Source: Myxococcales bacterium
Lineage (GTDB): Bacteria; Myxococcota_A; Polyangia; Haliangiales; Haliangiaceae
DNA length: 60,380 nucleotides
Direction of reading: 5' to 3'
Assembly (NCBI GenBank): GCA_947483555.1
Contig: CANKMW010000055.1
Location: 1-60,380, forward strand
Part shown: positions 1 through 9,010 of the stretch, piece by piece
Layout of the letters: every line of letters starts with the position of its first letter
Position numbering within the stretch: the first letter of the stretch is position 1
Made by a program: the position numbers and the translations under genes
Notes under the pieces: generated by a model
The model's database searches: none
Seen by the model: only the letters and a program-made list of their open reading frames with translations
Told to the model about the DNA's origin: nothing

Positions 1-45
1 AGCGCAAGCGAGGTCCGTGTCGAAGGACGGACTTCGTCGAGATGA

Positions 46-89
46 GCCCTTCGACTCGGCCGCTCCGCGGCCTCGCTCAGGGCAAACGG
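46..89. repeat. REP-like palindromic element, copy 1
   Basis: A GC-rich imperfect palindrome that begins GCCCTTCGACTCGGC and ends CTCGCTCAGGGCAAACGG. Its reverse complement closely matches a second element at 59438-59480, beside a REP-associated transposase. It lies downstream of the stop of the acetate kinase fusion gene. The two copies and the palindromy are seen directly; that it is a mobilised REP element is inference from the RAYT gene in the same window. Confidence 0.55.
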
Positions 90-170
90 ATTTCCACCGT
101 CGTGGAACGTCGCGAAATCAGATCCGTTTCAAACCGTTCGGTGTTCTAGTCTGAGCCCGGGGGCCCGGGG

Positions 171-1958
171 TCAGTCGGCTTGCACGCCGTCGAAGGCCAC
201 GACGCTGTCGTTGCCCAGCCCGGCGGCGTTGGCCTCGTCGGTATCGATGTGCAAGTCGAGCGCGAAGTCGTGGCGCACCCGCACGATCACGTCGCCCATC
301 GTCATCTCGCGGTCGCCTTCGACGCGCACCTTGATCAGGTCGTGGTCGGCGACGCCGAAGCTCCGCGCCTCGTCGGGGTTCATGTGGACGTGGCGGTGGG
401 CCAGGATGACGCCGCGGGCGATGACGACCTCGCCCTGCGGTCCGCGCAGCGTGACCCCGGGCGTCCCGTCGAGCGAGCCGGACTCGCGGAGCGGCGGTTC
501 GATGCCGAGGCGGAACGCGTCGCTCCTGGCCAGCTCGACCTGGGTCTCCTTGCGCAGCGGGTTGATGATGGCCACGCCGCTGAGCTCGCCGCGCGGGCCG
601 ACGAGATCGACGGTCTCGCGGGTCACGTACTGGCCGGGCTGGGTGACGTCACGGCGGCGCGCCAGCTGGTAGCCGACCCCGAACAGGCCGTCGCAATCGG
701 CGCGCGACAGGTGAACATGACGGACCGAGACCCCGACCGGGATCGGCCGGGCGCGCACGCTGCGCATCGCCGCGGTCGGCCCGACCAGGCATCGCATCAC
801 CTCGCGCGCGATCATGCGCTCCTCGTCGGTCCGGACCACCAGCACGCGGGTCCGAGCGTGGCGCTCGGCGACGTCGGTGCACCCACCGTTGTCCCCGGCG
901 CGCGTCCCCGCGTTGCGCTCGCCGTCGAGCGCGATGCCCATGAAGCCGAGCGGCTCGCACACCCGCGCCCGCACCATCGCCGAGTTCTCGCCGATGCCGC
1001 CGCTGAACACCAGCGCGTCGACGCCGCCGAGCTGCGCCGCGTAGGCGCCGACGTACTTGCGGACCCGGTAGACGAACAGGTCCACCGCCAGCCGGGCCCG
1101 GACATCGCCGCGCTCGGCGGCGGTCTGCACGTCGCGAAAGTCGGCGCCGATGCCGGAGACGCCCGCCAGCCCCGAGTGGCGGTTGAGCAGCTCGTCGATC
1201 TCGTCGATGGTGCGGCCGGCGCGGGCCAGCTGCAGCACGATGGCCGGATCGAGGTCGCCGGCGCGGGTGCCCATGAGCAGCCCCTCGAGCGGCGTCATGC
1301 CCATCGAGGTGTCGACCGAGACCCCGCCGTCGATCGCGGCGACGCTGGCGCCGCCGCCGAGGTGGCAGGTGATCAATCGCCGGCGCCCGAGCTCGGTGCC
1401 GAGGTGCTCGGCGGCGCACGCCGCCATGTACTGGTGACTGGGACCGTGGAACCCGTAGCGGCGCACGCCCTGCTTGGCGTAGAGCTCGTAGGGGAGGCCA
1501 TACAGAAAGGCGTGCTCGGGCATCTGGGCGTGGAACGCGGTGTCGAAGACCGCGACCTGCGGGGCATCGAACACCGCGCGCGCGGCGCGGATGCCGGCCA
1601 GGTTGGCGGGGTTGTGGAGCGGCGCGAACCCGGCGCACTCCTCGATGATCGCCTCGGCCGCGGCGTCGATGCGGACCGGCCGCACCAGGCGCTCGCCGCC
1701 ATGGACGACCCGGTGTCCGACCGCGCCGACGCCGCCGCTGGCCAGGGGGCCATCGCTGCGCGCCAGATGCGCGAGCACGGCGGCGAGCGCGCCGGCGACA
1801 TCGGGCGCCGCCACCGCCACGCTGGTGTCGCCGACGACATGCGCGGCCGCGGCGCCGATTCGCTCGACGCGTCCGCGCGCCAGGCTGGCCTCGGTGTCCA
1901 TCTCGTAGAGGTCGTACTTGAGCGACGTCGAACCGGCGTTGAGGACGAGCACCTTCAT
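171..1958 (-). CDS. Acetate kinase-PduL phosphotransacylase fusion protein
   Basis: A 595-aa cytoplasmic protein made of two complete enzymes. Residues 1-390 are acetate kinase: NAGSTSLKY at 7-15, HRVVHGG at 82-88, FDTAFH at 138-143 carrying the catalytic Asp, HGPSH at 171-175, HLGGGAS at 199-205 and GGIGENS near 320. Residues 405-595 are a PduL-type phosphate acyltransferase with its zinc-ligand histidine motifs HVHL at 414-417 and HRHVH at 521-525, and DLHIDTDEAN near 568. Together they would convert acetyl-CoA plus phosphate to acetyl phosphate and then to acetate plus ATP, or the reverse. AckA (about 400 aa) and PduL (about 200 aa) are normally separate proteins. No microcompartment shell gene is nearby and there is no obvious targeting peptide. 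It is divergent from serA, 71 bp away. Both domain calls are secure; substrate preference (acetate or propionate) is not visible. Confidence 0.93.
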   Translation of the reverse strand: MKVLVLNAGSTSLKYDLYEMDTEASLARGRVERIGAAAAHVVGDTSVAVAAPDVAGALAAVLAHLARSDGPLASGGVGAVGHRVVHGGERLVRPVRIDAAAEAIIEECAGFAPLHNPANLAGIRAARAVFDAPQVAVFDTAFHAQMPEHAFLYGLPYELYAKQGVRRYGFHGPSHQYMAACAAEHLGTELGRRRLITCHLGGGASVAAIDGGVSVDTSMGMTPLEGLLMGTRAGDLDPAIVLQLARAGRTIDEIDELLNRHSGLAGVSGIGADFRDVQTAAERGDVRARLAVDLFVYRVRKYVGAYAAQLGGVDALVFSGGIGENSAMVRARVCEPLGFMGIALDGERNAGTRAGDNGGCTDVAERHARTRVLVVRTDEERMIAREVMRCLVGPTAAMRSVRARPIPVGVSVRHVHLSRADCDGLFGVGYQLARRRDVTQPGQYVTRETVDLVGPRGELSGVAIINPLRKETQVELARSDAFRLGIEPPLRESGSLDGTPGVTLRGPQGEVVIARGVILAHRHVHMNPDEARSFGVADHDLIKVRVEGDREMTMGDVIVRVRHDFALDLHIDTDEANAAGLGNDSVVAFDGVQAD

Positions 1959-2029
1959 CGGCGCGTATCGTACGGCATGAGAGAGGCTGAAGCTCCCCCA
2001 CCGCCGCCAGTGCGGTACGGTGGCGCGCC

Positions 2030-3274
2030 GTGACCATGCTCGCCCCGCTGCCGCCGACCTCGTTCCCCAAGGGCGAGATCAAGGTCTTGCTCCTCGAGAA
2101 CGTCCACACCAGCGCCGACGAGCTGTTCGGCGGCGAGGGCTTCCAGATCGAGCGGGTCGCCGGCGCGCTCAAGGAAGACGAGCTCGCCGAGCGGATCCGC
2201 GACGTCCACGTGCTCGGCATCCGCTCGAAGACCCGGATCACGCCCCGGGTTCTCGACGAAGGCCGCCGCCTGCTGTCGATCGGCGCGTTCTGCATCGGCA
2301 CCAACCAGATCGAGCTGGCGCACGCCAACCGCCGCGGCGTGCCGGTGTTCAACGCCCCGTTCTCCAACACCCGCTCGGTCGCCGAGCTGATCCTCGCCGA
2401 GACCGTGGTCCTGTCGCGCCAGCTCTGCGACCGTTCGCGCGAGGTCCACGACGGCACCTGGAAGAAGGTGGCGACCAACTGCCACGAGATCCGTGGCAAG
2501 ACGCTCGGCATCGTCGGCTACGGCCACATCGGCCGCCAGATCGGCGTGCTCGCCGAGATGGTCGGGATGCACGTCATCTTCTACGACATCGCGGCCCGGC
2601 TCCCGATGGGCAACAACCGCGCCACGCCGGCGCTGGCCGACCTGCTGGCGAGCTCGGACTTCGTCACGCTGCACGTGCCCGAGACCGCGCAGACCCGCAT
2701 GATGATCGGGACCGCCGAGCTGGCGCTGATGAAGCCGGGCGCCTACCTGCTCAACGCCAGCCGCGGCACCGTGGTCGACCTCGACGCGCTGGCGGCGGCG
2801 CTCCGCAGCGGCCGCCTCGGCGGCGCCGCCGTCGACGTCTACCCCGAGGAGCCGGAGAGCAACTCCGACGGTTTCGGCTCGGTGCTCCGGGGTCTACCCA
2901 ACGTCGTGCTGACGCCCCACATCGGCGGCTCGACCGAGGAGGCGCAGGAGGCCATCGGTCGCGAGGTCGCCACCTCGCTGGTCAAGTTCGTCAACAGCGG
3001 CGCCACCACCGGCGCGGTCAACTTCCCGCAGCTCGAGCTGCCGCCGGCGCGCGACACCCATCGCGTGCTCAACATCCACAAGAACGTGCCCGGCGTCATC
3101 CGCGACATCACGGCGATCATCTCCGATCGCGGCGCCAACATCCGCGCCCAGATGCTGGTCACCGATGCCAGCATCGGCTACTTGGTGATGGATCTCGATC
3201 AAGGGCTGTCGCACGAGGTCAAGAAGGCCGTGGCCGCGCTCGACACCAGCATCAAGACCCGCATCCTCTACTGA
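2030..3274 (+). CDS. serA: D-3-phosphoglycerate dehydrogenase
   Basis: Oxidises 3-phosphoglycerate to 3-phosphohydroxypyruvate with NAD, the first step of serine synthesis. The 414-aa protein has the length and domain order of the E. coli-type enzyme: N-terminal substrate domain (IRSKTRIT), Rossmann fold with GIVGYGHIGRQIG, the catalytic ASRGTVVDLDAL and a TPHIGGSTEEAQ region, then a C-terminal ACT domain from about residue 335 (VPGVIRDITAIISD) that in this family binds serine for feedback inhibition. GTG at 2030 or ATG at 2036 could both be the start. The gene is divergent from the acetate kinase fusion and is followed 17 bp later by a small membrane protein gene. Confidence 0.93.
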   Translation: MTMLAPLPPTSFPKGEIKVLLLENVHTSADELFGGEGFQIERVAGALKEDELAERIRDVHVLGIRSKTRITPRVLDEGRRLLSIGAFCIGTNQIELAHANRRGVPVFNAPFSNTRSVAELILAETVVLSRQLCDRSREVHDGTWKKVATNCHEIRGKTLGIVGYGHIGRQIGVLAEMVGMHVIFYDIAARLPMGNNRATPALADLLASSDFVTLHVPETAQTRMMIGTAELALMKPGAYLLNASRGTVVDLDALAAALRSGRLGGAAVDVYPEEPESNSDGFGSVLRGLPNVVLTPHIGGSTEEAQEAIGREVATSLVKFVNSGATTGAVNFPQLELPPARDTHRVLNIHKNVPGVIRDITAIISDRGANIRAQMLVTDASIGYLVMDLDQGLSHEVKKAVAALDTSIKTRILY

Positions 3275-3291
3275 TGCGGGTGATCGGGTAG

Positions 3292-3567
3292 ATGAGCGAG
3301 CTGCAACTGGCCGGCGACGGACCGGTGGCGCGCTGTCGCCACTGTGGCAAGCCGGCCGTCGGCCCGTGCGCTCGCTGTCGCGCGCCGGTGTGCGGCGACT
3401 GTTGTGTGCTCACCGACGGCGGGGCGACGACGTTCGCGGTGTGTGTGGCTTGCGAGCGGCGGGGCGGCGCGAGCTTGCGCGGCGCGTGGCTCGGCATGCT
3501 CGGCTGGCTGGCCGTGATCGTCGTGGTGCTGGCGGCGCTGGGGATCGCGCTCGCGTTGTTGACGTAG
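3292..3567 (+). CDS. Small membrane protein with B-box-like zinc finger
   Basis: A 91-aa protein. Residues 15-55 hold a run of zinc-ligand candidates, CRHCGKPAVGPCARCRAPVC followed by GDCC and CVAC, resembling a B-box-type zinc finger. Residues 66-90 form one hydrophobic segment (LGWLAVIVVVLAALGIALAL) that would anchor the protein with the finger in the cytoplasm. It starts 17 bp after serA and could be co-transcribed with it. Function is unknown; this zinc-finger plus single-helix layout recurs in myxobacterial genomes. Confidence 0.75.
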   Translation: MSELQLAGDGPVARCRHCGKPAVGPCARCRAPVCGDCCVLTDGGATTFAVCVACERRGGASLRGAWLGMLGWLAVIVVVLAALGIALALLT

Positions 3568-3740
3568 CTCGCGCAGCGACCGGGCGCGGTCGTGTGCGCG
3601 GCGACGCGATCGCGTGTCCGGGCGAGGACGCCGTCCACGGACCAGGCTGGATCCGCACACATCGGCGCCGATGTGGGATGGCACGGCGGATGCTCTTGAG
3701 ATGGCTCGTCCCCATCCCCCAATCACCCGAGGTCCCCGCC

Positions 3741-4613
3741 ATGTTCTCTCCGCTCTCCCGCTCCACCTTCGCCGCCGCGCTCGTGCTCGCTCTCGGGCTC
3801 GCCGCGTGCGGCGACGAGGCGCCTCGTTCGGCGCCGACCGAGCCGTCGCGCGGCTCGATGACGACGACCAAGCCGAAGCCGGCGGTCCCGGCGCCGCTGC
3901 CGCTGCCGGCGAGGATCGATCCCGCGACGGTCAAGGCCGTCGACGCCGGCGCCGCGCCGGTGACGCCGATCGCGGCCCGCGTCGTCCCGTCCCCGGCGGT
4001 GCCGGCGCCGATCTCGATCGACGAGGCGATGACGCAGGCCGCCGCGCTCGACAAGAGCGGCGACCGCGACGGCGCCATCGCCGTGCTGCACGCCGGCGTT
4101 TCACGGTGGCCGAAGAACGCCACCGCGCGCGTCGAGCTGGCGCGGCTGTACCTCGCCGCCGGCCAGCCCGGTCGCGGCCTGCCTCATGCCGAGAAGGCGA
4201 CCGAGCAGCGCGCCGACTGGTCGACGGCGTGGAACACGCTCGGCCGTTGCGAGCTCGGCATGGCCAAGCTCGAGGAAGCCAAGGTCTCGTTCGAGCGCGC
4301 CATCGAGGCCAACGAGGACAACCGGCACGCCTGGAACAACCTCGGTCACACCCACATCCTGCTGAAGCAGTGGGACGACGCGGTCGCCGCGCTCGAGCAC
4401 GCCGTCGACGGTGACGAGGTCGAGGCGTTCATGTGGAACAACCTCGGCATGGCGCTCGAGAATCTCGATCGTCTCGACCAGGCCCGCGCCGCCTACGAGC
4501 AAGGCGCCGCCGCCGGCTCGCGGCTGGCCGGCAAGAACCGCGAGCGCCTCGAAGGCATCGACACCCTCGCGGTGACCCCGACGCCGGGCCCCGGCGCCGG
4601 CGGCACGCAGTAG
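3741..4613 (+). CDS. TPR-repeat lipoprotein
   Basis: A 290-aa protein beginning with a type II signal peptide: positively charged start, hydrophobic run and the lipobox LAAC, so it is predicted to be a lipid-anchored periplasmic or outer-membrane protein. A Pro/Ala-rich linker (about residues 25-90) leads to at least four tetratricopeptide repeats from about residue 95 (for example ATARVELARLYLAAGQPGR, AWNTLGRCELGMAKLEEAK, AWNNLGHTHILLKQWDDA). TPRs usually mediate protein-protein contacts. The ATG at 3741 is chosen because it places the signal peptide at the N terminus; the reading frame is open further upstream. Confidence 0.85.
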   Translation: MFSPLSRSTFAAALVLALGLAACGDEAPRSAPTEPSRGSMTTTKPKPAVPAPLPLPARIDPATVKAVDAGAAPVTPIAARVVPSPAVPAPISIDEAMTQAAALDKSGDRDGAIAVLHAGVSRWPKNATARVELARLYLAAGQPGRGLPHAEKATEQRADWSTAWNTLGRCELGMAKLEEAKVSFERAIEANEDNRHAWNNLGHTHILLKQWDDAVAALEHAVDGDEVEAFMWNNLGMALENLDRLDQARAAYEQGAAAGSRLAGKNRERLEGIDTLAVTPTPGPGAGGTQ

Positions 4614-4641
4614 TCGGCGCTGACCTGGCGGCGCGCCGCCG

Positions 4642-5412
4642 TCAACCGACGCGGTCGCGTCGCTCCAGCCCCGCCCGCCAGGCGACGATCTCGTCGACCA
4701 GCCAGCGCGGCTCGTCGGTGCTGAGGTCGTGGCCCGCGGTCGGGTGCTCGCGTAGCGGCGCGGCGTAGCGGCGCGCCAGCGCGCGCGAGCAACTGGCGGC
4801 GACCAGGCGATCGGTGGTCCCGACCACGAACAGCGCCGGCACCTCGAGCCGTGCCGGCGCGTTCCAGCCCATGGCGGCGACGATCTGCGCCCGCGCCGCA
4901 GCGCCGCTGACCGGGCGGGTCCGAGCGATCTCGGTCCAGCGCGCGCCCACCGCCCTGGCCTGCTCGGTCCGATTGGTCACCACCCGCACGATCGCCGCCT
5001 CGCGGGCCGCGACGTCGCGACGCAGCCGCCCGCCGAGCACCGCCGGCAGCGCGGTCGGTCGCATCCGCTGCCATGGCCGCGACAGATCACGTGCGCTCGA
5101 TGCCCCGATGACGATGCCGGCCAGCTCGCCAGGATGGCGCGCCGCCCACTCCATCGTCAGCATGCCGCCGAGCGACATGCCGAAGACGAACGTCCGGGCA
5201 CCGTCGCGCCCGCCGGCTCGCGCCCGCACGTCCTCCATCGCGGCGGCGACGTCACCGGGCCACGGCAGCTGGCGCAGCTCGCCGGCGCCGGGCAACTCGA
5301 GCGCGCGCACGTCGGCGTCAGGCACGGCGGCAGCCAGCATCGGGACGAACCCACCCCAGTGCTCGACCTCGCGGGTCAGCCCGCGCAGCAACAGCCAGCG
5401 ATCGCGTGCCAT
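4642..5412 (-). CDS. Alpha/beta-hydrolase family protein
   Basis: A 256-aa protein with the alpha/beta-hydrolase fold: early WLLLRGLTREVEHW, nucleophile elbow GMSLGGM near residue 98 (Ser nucleophile), acid residue in FVVGTTDRLV and a late GHDLSTDEP that supplies the catalytic His. It resembles esterases and lipid or metabolite hydrolases; the substrate cannot be told. The frame continues upstream to 5601, but ATG 5412 is preferred because the longer form would run through the start of the divergent NTF2-like gene at 5447. Confidence 0.82.
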   Translation of the reverse strand: MARDRWLLLRGLTREVEHWGGFVPMLAAAVPDADVRALELPGAGELRQLPWPGDVAAAMEDVRARAGGRDGARTFVFGMSLGGMLTMEWAARHPGELAGIVIGASSARDLSRPWQRMRPTALPAVLGGRLRRDVAAREAAIVRVVTNRTEQARAVGARWTEIARTRPVSGAAARAQIVAAMGWNAPARLEVPALFVVGTTDRLVAASCSRALARRYAAPLREHPTAGHDLSTDEPRWLVDEIVAWRAGLERRDRVG

Positions 5413-5446
5413 GGCCCGATCTAACTCGATCGGCGATGATGCCGCC

Positions 5447-5803
5447 ATGCTCACGTCACACGCCATCGCCGTCGCCTGGCTCGACGCCTTCAACCGCCAC
5501 GACGTCGACGGGCTGATCGCGCTGTACGCCGACGACGCCACCCACACGTCACCCAAGATCCGCGTGCTCCACCCCGAGACCGGCGGAACGATCGTCGGCA
5601 AGCCAGCGATCCGCGCCTGGTGGGCGGGCGCCGTCGCGCGCCTGCCCGGCCTGAGTTACCAGGCGGCGACCATCACCGCCACCGCGGAGCGCGCCGTGAT
5701 CGAGTACATCCGCCACGCGCCCGACGGCCCGCCGATGCCGATCGCCGAGGCGTTCGATCTCCGCGATGGGCGCGTGGTCGCGTCCCGCGTCTACCACGGC
5801 TAG
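5447..5803 (+). CDS. NTF2-like / SnoaL-type protein
   Basis: A 118-aa single-domain protein with the NTF2-like pattern: an N-terminal helix AVAWLDAFNRHDVDGLIALY followed by ADDATHTSP, then GKPAIRAWW and the C-terminal strands ending in FDLRDGRVVASRVYHG. Members bind small molecules in a conical pocket as enzymes (SnoaL, ketosteroid isomerase types) or binding proteins; the function here is unknown. It is divergent from the alpha/beta-hydrolase with a 34-bp gap, so the two probably share a control region. Confidence 0.82.
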   Translation: MLTSHAIAVAWLDAFNRHDVDGLIALYADDATHTSPKIRVLHPETGGTIVGKPAIRAWWAGAVARLPGLSYQAATITATAERAVIEYIRHAPDGPPMPIAEAFDLRDGRVVASRVYHG

Positions 5804-5816
5804 AGCGCCGCGGCGG

Positions 5817-6689
5817 TCACGGGATCGCGAACTGGCAGCAGCCCGAGATGCAGAACGCGTTGGAGGGGCACTCGGCCTGACCGGCGAGCCCGCAGGCCTG
5901 GATGGTGCCCGGACACTGAGCGTCGGGATTACACGACGGTGGCGGCGGCGGGGCGCCGATGCACACCTCGCACATGGCGCAGTCGTTGTAGCAGCCGACG
6001 ACCGGCGTGCAGGTCGGGCACTTCACGGGATCGGCGATGTCGGCGAACGTGCAGGTGCCGTTGTTGTTCGAATCGAGCGCCCCGATCCAGACGTCGCGCG
6101 GTCCAGAGCCCCCGGCCCCCGCGTTCGGCATGGTGCAGCAGCCGAAGCAGTCGCAGCCGTTGGGCGTGAGCGGACCGCAAAGGGTCGCGCACTGCGGATC
6201 CTGGGTGTTCGGACACTGCATCCCTCCGACCCGGCCGGGCTCGTAGGGACAGATATCGGCCTCGGGCGCGAACGGATCGCAGCGGTGATCCCAGACGCAC
6301 AGATCGTTACCCGGCCCGTTGCCAAAGTCGAAGTAGCAGTCGACGCCACACGAGTTGCCGCCGCCGCCGCCGACCCCGGCCTCGAGCGCCGGCCCCTCGG
6401 TGTTGTCGCAGGGACCGAGACATTCGCGGTCGTGCGAGTCGATCTCGCCGTCCCCATCGTTGTCGACGCAATCCCCGCACACGGTGACGCGATTGTCACA
6501 GCGGGTGACGTGGCACTCCCAGGGACCGCCGTCGCCACCGACGATGGTCCCGTCGCCCGCCGTGCCGCCGTCGTCGACGGAACCGTCGCCGTCGTCGCCC
6601 CCATCCCCGTCGTCGCCCGCAGAACCGTCGTCGCCGCACGCGGTCAGCGCCGCAGCCAGGGTGATCGAGAGCAAGACGCGCGTGGTCAT
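5817..6689 (-). CDS. Cys-rich secreted lipoprotein
   Basis: A 290-aa predicted lipoprotein with lipobox LTAC near residue 18, then a Gly/Asp-rich low-complexity linker. More than 25 cysteines follow in the mature part (CGDCVDNDGDGEIDS, NGCDCFGCC, CYNDCAMCEVC), which suggests a disulfide-rich surface protein. DNDGDGEIDS resembles Asp-rich calcium or metal-binding loops. The start at 6689 has a GGAGG ribosome site about 7 nt upstream. No enzymatic motif is recognised; such proteins are common in Myxococcota. Confidence 0.8.
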   Translation of the reverse strand: MTTRVLLSITLAAALTACGDDGSAGDDGDGGDDGDGSVDDGGTAGDGTIVGGDGGPWECHVTRCDNRVTVCGDCVDNDGDGEIDSHDRECLGPCDNTEGPALEAGVGGGGGNSCGVDCYFDFGNGPGNDLCVWDHRCDPFAPEADICPYEPGRVGGMQCPNTQDPQCATLCGPLTPNGCDCFGCCTMPNAGAGGSGPRDVWIGALDSNNNGTCTFADIADPVKCPTCTPVVGCYNDCAMCEVCIGAPPPPPSCNPDAQCPGTIQACGLAGQAECPSNAFCISGCCQFAIP

Positions 6690-6780
6690 GGGAGGACCTC
6701 CGCCTTGTTGGTGGGTGCTCGCAGCCAAATGGTCGCAGCCGATTGGTGTCGGCAGATCGGCGGTGATGTGGGCGCGCCGG

Positions 6781-7263
6781 TCAGGCCACCGTCACGATCT
6801 CCAGGCCGCGCAGCCGTGGTCCGGCGCGCAGCTCGACCTCGTCGCCGGCGTGCTTGCCGAGGATCGCTTGACCGAGCGGCGAGCTCGGCGTCACCACCTG
6901 GACGGCGCCGGCCAGGCTGTTGCCGCCACCCGCGGGGGCGATCAGCAGCCGGCGCTGGTCGCCGTCCTCGTCGATCGTCACCAGCGCGCCGACCGCGACC
7001 TCGTCGCTGCCGTCGAAACCGCGCGGCGTCCACGCCGCCACCAGGAGCAGCGCCTGCGCGAGCTCGGCGACCCGCTGCGCCTGGCCGCGGGCCAGGTAGG
7101 TCTGTTCGACCGCCCGGGTGTCCTTGTCGTTCTCGGCCCGCGACTCGGCGTGGGTCGCGCCCTCGACCGCCGCCGCGTGGGCCGCGGTTGCCGCGACCAG
7201 CGCCGCCTCGAGCTGGGCGAGCAGCTCGGCGCGCAGGGCGTGCTTGGTCGGCCGCGGCGGCAT
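6781..7263 (-). CDS. GreA/GreB-family transcription factor
   Basis: A 160-aa protein. Residues 1-75 are a predicted helical pair matching the Gre N-terminal coiled coil, and the C-terminal half has the Gre FKBP-like signature VTPSSPLGQAILGKHAGDEV. Gre factors enter the RNA polymerase secondary channel and stimulate cleavage of backtracked RNA. The tip is less acidic than in GreA (AENDKDTRA region), so it may be a Gre-like polymerase-binding protein rather than a full cleavage factor. It starts 12 bp after the upstream membrane kinase gene stops, so the two are likely one operon. Confidence 0.78.
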   Translation of the reverse strand: MPPRPTKHALRAELLAQLEAALVAATAAHAAAVEGATHAESRAENDKDTRAVEQTYLARGQAQRVAELAQALLLVAAWTPRGFDGSDEVAVGALVTIDEDGDQRRLLIAPAGGGNSLAGAVQVVTPSSPLGQAILGKHAGDEVELRAGPRLRGLEIVTVA

Positions 7264-7275
7264 GACGAACCGATC

Positions 7276-8979
7276 TTACTCGCGCGCCTGCGGACGCGCC
7301 CAGCTCCAGCTCCGCAGCAGCGCGGTGGCCCGAACCTGGACCGCGACCGGGGTCTGGCCGGCCGCGGCCGCCGCCAGCGTATCGGCGAGCTCGCGGGCGC
7401 TGGCGAAGCGCGCCCCCGGGTCCTTGGCCAGCGCGACGAGCAGCACGTCGTCGAGCGCGGGCGCGAGGTCGCCGACCGCGCTGGGTTGCGGCGGCATCCG
7501 GTGACACACGTCGTGGAGCATCGTCATCACCTCGGCGGCGGCCACCACCGGTCGACCGGTCAACGCGCGGTAGGCGATCACGCCCAGCGAGTACAGGTCG
7601 CTGCGATGATCGATCACGTCGCCACGCGCTTGCTCGGGGGACATGTACGACGGCGTGCCGATGGCGTGACCGATGGTCAACGAGCCGTCGCCGGAGACCA
7701 GCTTCGAGACGCCGAAGTCGAGGATCTTCCAGGTCACGTCGTCGTCGGCCGGACCGGTGCGCGCCGCGAACACGTTCTGCGGCTTGAGGTCGCGGTGGAC
7801 GATGCCGGCGGTGTGCGCCGCCTCGAGCCCCGACCCGATCTGGCGGATCAACGTCACCACCTCGGCCACCGGCAGCGTCGGCCGCTCGCGCAAGATCGTG
7901 GCCAGATCGTTGCCCTCGAGCAGCTCCATGGCCAGGTACGGCAGGGCGGCGTGGTCGGGGGACACCTCGACCACCCGCACGACGTTGGACGAGTCGAGCG
8001 CCGCCGCGCTGCGCGCCTCACGGGCGAACCGCTCGTACGCTGCGGGATCGGCGAGCAGGTGCGGGTGCAGGAGCTTGACCGCGTAGCGTTCGTCGGGCGT
8101 GGAGCCGTCGTCGCGCCGCGCCTCGTAGACCTCGCCCATCCCGCCGCGACCGCGCAACGTCCCGAGCCGGAACCCGCCCACCACGTGATTGCTGAACCGA
8201 CCGCGACCACCGCCGAGGACGGCGTCGCGCAGATCACGCCGCGCCTCCGCGAGCTGGGCCTCGCGCTGACCGAGCACGCGCAGCGCACGGTCGAGCTGTT
8301 CGATCGCGCTACGCGACGACGCTCGCAGCTTGCGCGCGACCACGAACGCGGCGAGGAAGATGCCGTCGATCAGCGCGACCAGCACGACCTGCGACGATCG
8401 CGGCAAGTGCGAGGCCGACACCAGCGACCGATCGTCGAGCACGCCGGTGAGGAACATGGCGCTGATGGCGGCGTGGGCGAGCACGCCGTGGACCGTGACC
8501 GAGAGCGCGCCCCCCAGGTTGCGATTGCCCGAGAAGATGAAGGCTCCAAACGGGATGATCAGCAGCGCGGCCGAGAACGGGCCCCAGTAGTAGAAGCCGG
8601 TGGTGATGGCCACGACGCAGGCGTGGCCGAACACGACGCTGTGCCAGGGCCGGTAGCTGGCCGGATCGCGCGCCACCCGCACGAACCACAGCGCCGTCGC
8701 CGCCACCATCGCCAGGCCGGCGACGTGCAGCGAGCGCGCGAACGGATCGCCGCCCAGCAGCTGCATGCTGCCGGCGACCACGACGATCAGCCCGATCAGG
8801 AAGCCGCCGAAGATGAGCGTGCGGCGGGCCTCGTCGAGATCGAGGACGTCGTCAGTGGTGCTCGGCCCGAGCGGCGTGACCGGGCTGGGGGATGCCGCCA
8901 CCAGCCCGGCATCGCGGGTCAGCGTGTCGAGGTCATCCCGGCTCGGATCGGCGCGCGGATCTGGGTGGGACGACGGCAC
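7276..8979 (-). CDS. Membrane Ser/Thr protein kinase (N-terminal multi-pass domain)
   Basis: A 567-aa protein. Residues about 55-215 form roughly six transmembrane helices, about 220-255 a coiled coil (EQLDRALRVLGQREAQLAEA), and about 268-535 a Hanks-type kinase: RGRGGMGEVY glycine loop, YAVKLL lysine, catalytic HRDLKPQN, DFGVSK and GTPSYMSPEQ. It would phosphorylate proteins in the cytoplasm under control of the membrane part. GTG 8979 has AGGA 8 nt upstream; an ATG at 9012 in the same frame overlaps the divergent DUF1993 gene and has poor spacing. It is a paralogue of the kinase at 43178-45040, which has the same layout, and is probably cotranscribed with the Gre-like gene. Confidence 0.9.
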   Translation of the reverse strand: MPSSHPDPRADPSRDDLDTLTRDAGLVAASPSPVTPLGPSTTDDVLDLDEARRTLIFGGFLIGLIVVVAGSMQLLGGDPFARSLHVAGLAMVAATALWFVRVARDPASYRPWHSVVFGHACVVAITTGFYYWGPFSAALLIIPFGAFIFSGNRNLGGALSVTVHGVLAHAAISAMFLTGVLDDRSLVSASHLPRSSQVVLVALIDGIFLAAFVVARKLRASSRSAIEQLDRALRVLGQREAQLAEARRDLRDAVLGGGRGRFSNHVVGGFRLGTLRGRGGMGEVYEARRDDGSTPDERYAVKLLHPHLLADPAAYERFAREARSAAALDSSNVVRVVEVSPDHAALPYLAMELLEGNDLATILRERPTLPVAEVVTLIRQIGSGLEAAHTAGIVHRDLKPQNVFAARTGPADDDVTWKILDFGVSKLVSGDGSLTIGHAIGTPSYMSPEQARGDVIDHRSDLYSLGVIAYRALTGRPVVAAAEVMTMLHDVCHRMPPQPSAVGDLAPALDDVLLVALAKDPGARFASARELADTLAAAAAGQTPVAVQVRATALLRSWSWARPQARE

Positions 8980-9010
8980 CGCGCGAATCCTACCGGGTAG
9001 GATGCGGCCC

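Noticed and set aside
155..170. Rho-independent terminator after the acetate kinase fusion gene
   Set aside because: CCCGGG-GG-CCCGGG can pair but lacks a T tract; in this GC content such palindromes are frequent by chance.
180..9000. Long plus-strand frames opposite the acetate kinase fusion and the membrane kinase (180-2033 and 6355-9000)
   Set aside because: Low-complexity shadow translations of genes with strong motifs on the other strand.
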